A DNA stretch of 64,000 nucleotides, from assembly GCF_001278755.1 (NCBI RefSeq), contig NZ_CP012601.1:682001-746000 (forward strand), in the 5' to 3' direction. The position numbers were made by a program, and so were the translations under genes. The DNA is from Bacillus sp. FJAT-22090 (GTDB lineage Bacteria > Bacillota > Bacilli > Bacillales_A > Planococcaceae). The notes below the pieces were generated by a model. It ran no database searches. It saw only the letters and a program-made list of their open reading frames with translations, and was not told the DNA's origin. Positions 63,945 to 64,000 of this stretch are shown piece by piece; within the stretch, counting starts at the first letter, position 1, and each line of letters starts with the position of its first letter.

Positions 63945-64000
63945 CTATTTATTAAATGTCCAGTCTTCAGCACATTGCCCCTCGAGGTAAAATCTTAATA
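63945..64000 (-). CDS. Possible C-terminal end of a gene running off the right edge
   Basis: On the minus strand the last 18 codons of the window read LRFYLEGQCAEDWTFNK then TAG, a balanced protein-like composition, whereas other frames stop earlier. No family can be assigned from so little sequence. Confidence 0.3.
   Translation of the reverse strand, partial: LRFYLEGQCAEDWTFNK

Noticed and set aside
1-64000. CRISPR arrays, rRNA or tRNA genes, prophage or integrase genes
   Set aside because: No regularly spaced direct repeats, no rRNA or tRNA signatures and no phage structural or integrase ORFs were seen on either strand.

Overview
This window is a chromosomal segment of a low-GC, endospore-forming member of the Bacillales. 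The backbone follows the Bacillus subtilis gene order gcvT-gcvPA-gcvPB / yqhL / lipM / yqhR / yqhT / efp / spoIIIA / accBC / yqhY / nusB / folD / xseAB / ispA / dxs / yqxC / ahrC / recN / spoIVB / spo0A / yqiK / yqzF / bkdR / bcd / lpdV / bkdAA-AB-B. The shortened sporulation genes, the methylmalonyl-CoA mutase cluster after bkd, the B12-dependent ribonucleotide reductase and the dispersed GC-rich repeats point away from B. subtilis itself. A Planococcaceae/Caryophanaceae genus such as Psychrobacillus or Lysinibacillus fits best, but that is inference from layout and not a measured identity.

Layout. 1-3.6 kb: glycine cleavage operon (gcvT cut by the window edge). 4-6.9 kb: a dispersed repeat, an AAA ATPase, a rhodanese-like membrane protein and the octanoyltransferase LipM. 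7-9.7 kb: a class II (adenosylcobalamin) ribonucleotide reductase behind two NrdR boxes. 9.8-11.9 kb: yqhR, an M24 peptidase and efp. 12.1-15.1 kb: a reduced spoIIIA operon that starts at spoIIIAC right behind a sigma-E promoter, with no spoIIIAA or spoIIIAB, a spoIIIAF of about 49 codons, and no standard start codon for spoIIIAF or spoIIIAG. 15.2-26.7 kb: fatty acid, folate and isoprenoid housekeeping genes, DNA repair and the arginine repressor. 26.8-31.5 kb: spoIVB, spo0A (sigma-H promoter), fapA, a GDPD phosphodiesterase and a DUF2627 protein. 31.7-39.9 kb: the branched-chain keto acid dehydrogenase operon, with an activator that lacks the GAFTGA loop.

39.9-58.2 kb is an accessory stretch between bkdB and mutA. 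It holds a small lipoprotein, a sensor kinase, three GNAT acetyltransferases, a VOC protein, two GyrI-like domain proteins, the KtrB/KtrA potassium transporter under a c-di-AMP riboswitch, an amidase, a HAD phosphatase, a divergent SgrR-like regulator and MFS pump, an IS1182 transposase remnant and a tricistronic ger germinant receptor operon. One acetyltransferase is preceded by an 18-codon leader ORF and mutually exclusive hairpins, which looks like an undescribed translational attenuator. 58.3-64 kb returns to core metabolism: methylmalonyl-CoA mutase subunits, the MeaB chaperone, bacilliredoxin BrxB and, on the minus strand, the 31-residue Prli42 microprotein.

How the parts connect. Bkd turns branched-chain 2-oxo acids into acyl-CoAs, and the mutase/MeaB cluster can pass the propionyl-CoA arm to succinyl-CoA. 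LipM supplies lipoylation needed by both the glycine cleavage system and BkdB. NrdJ and MutB both depend on vitamin B12. Spo0A, SpoIIIA, SpoIVB and the Ger receptor cover entry into, progress through and exit from sporulation.
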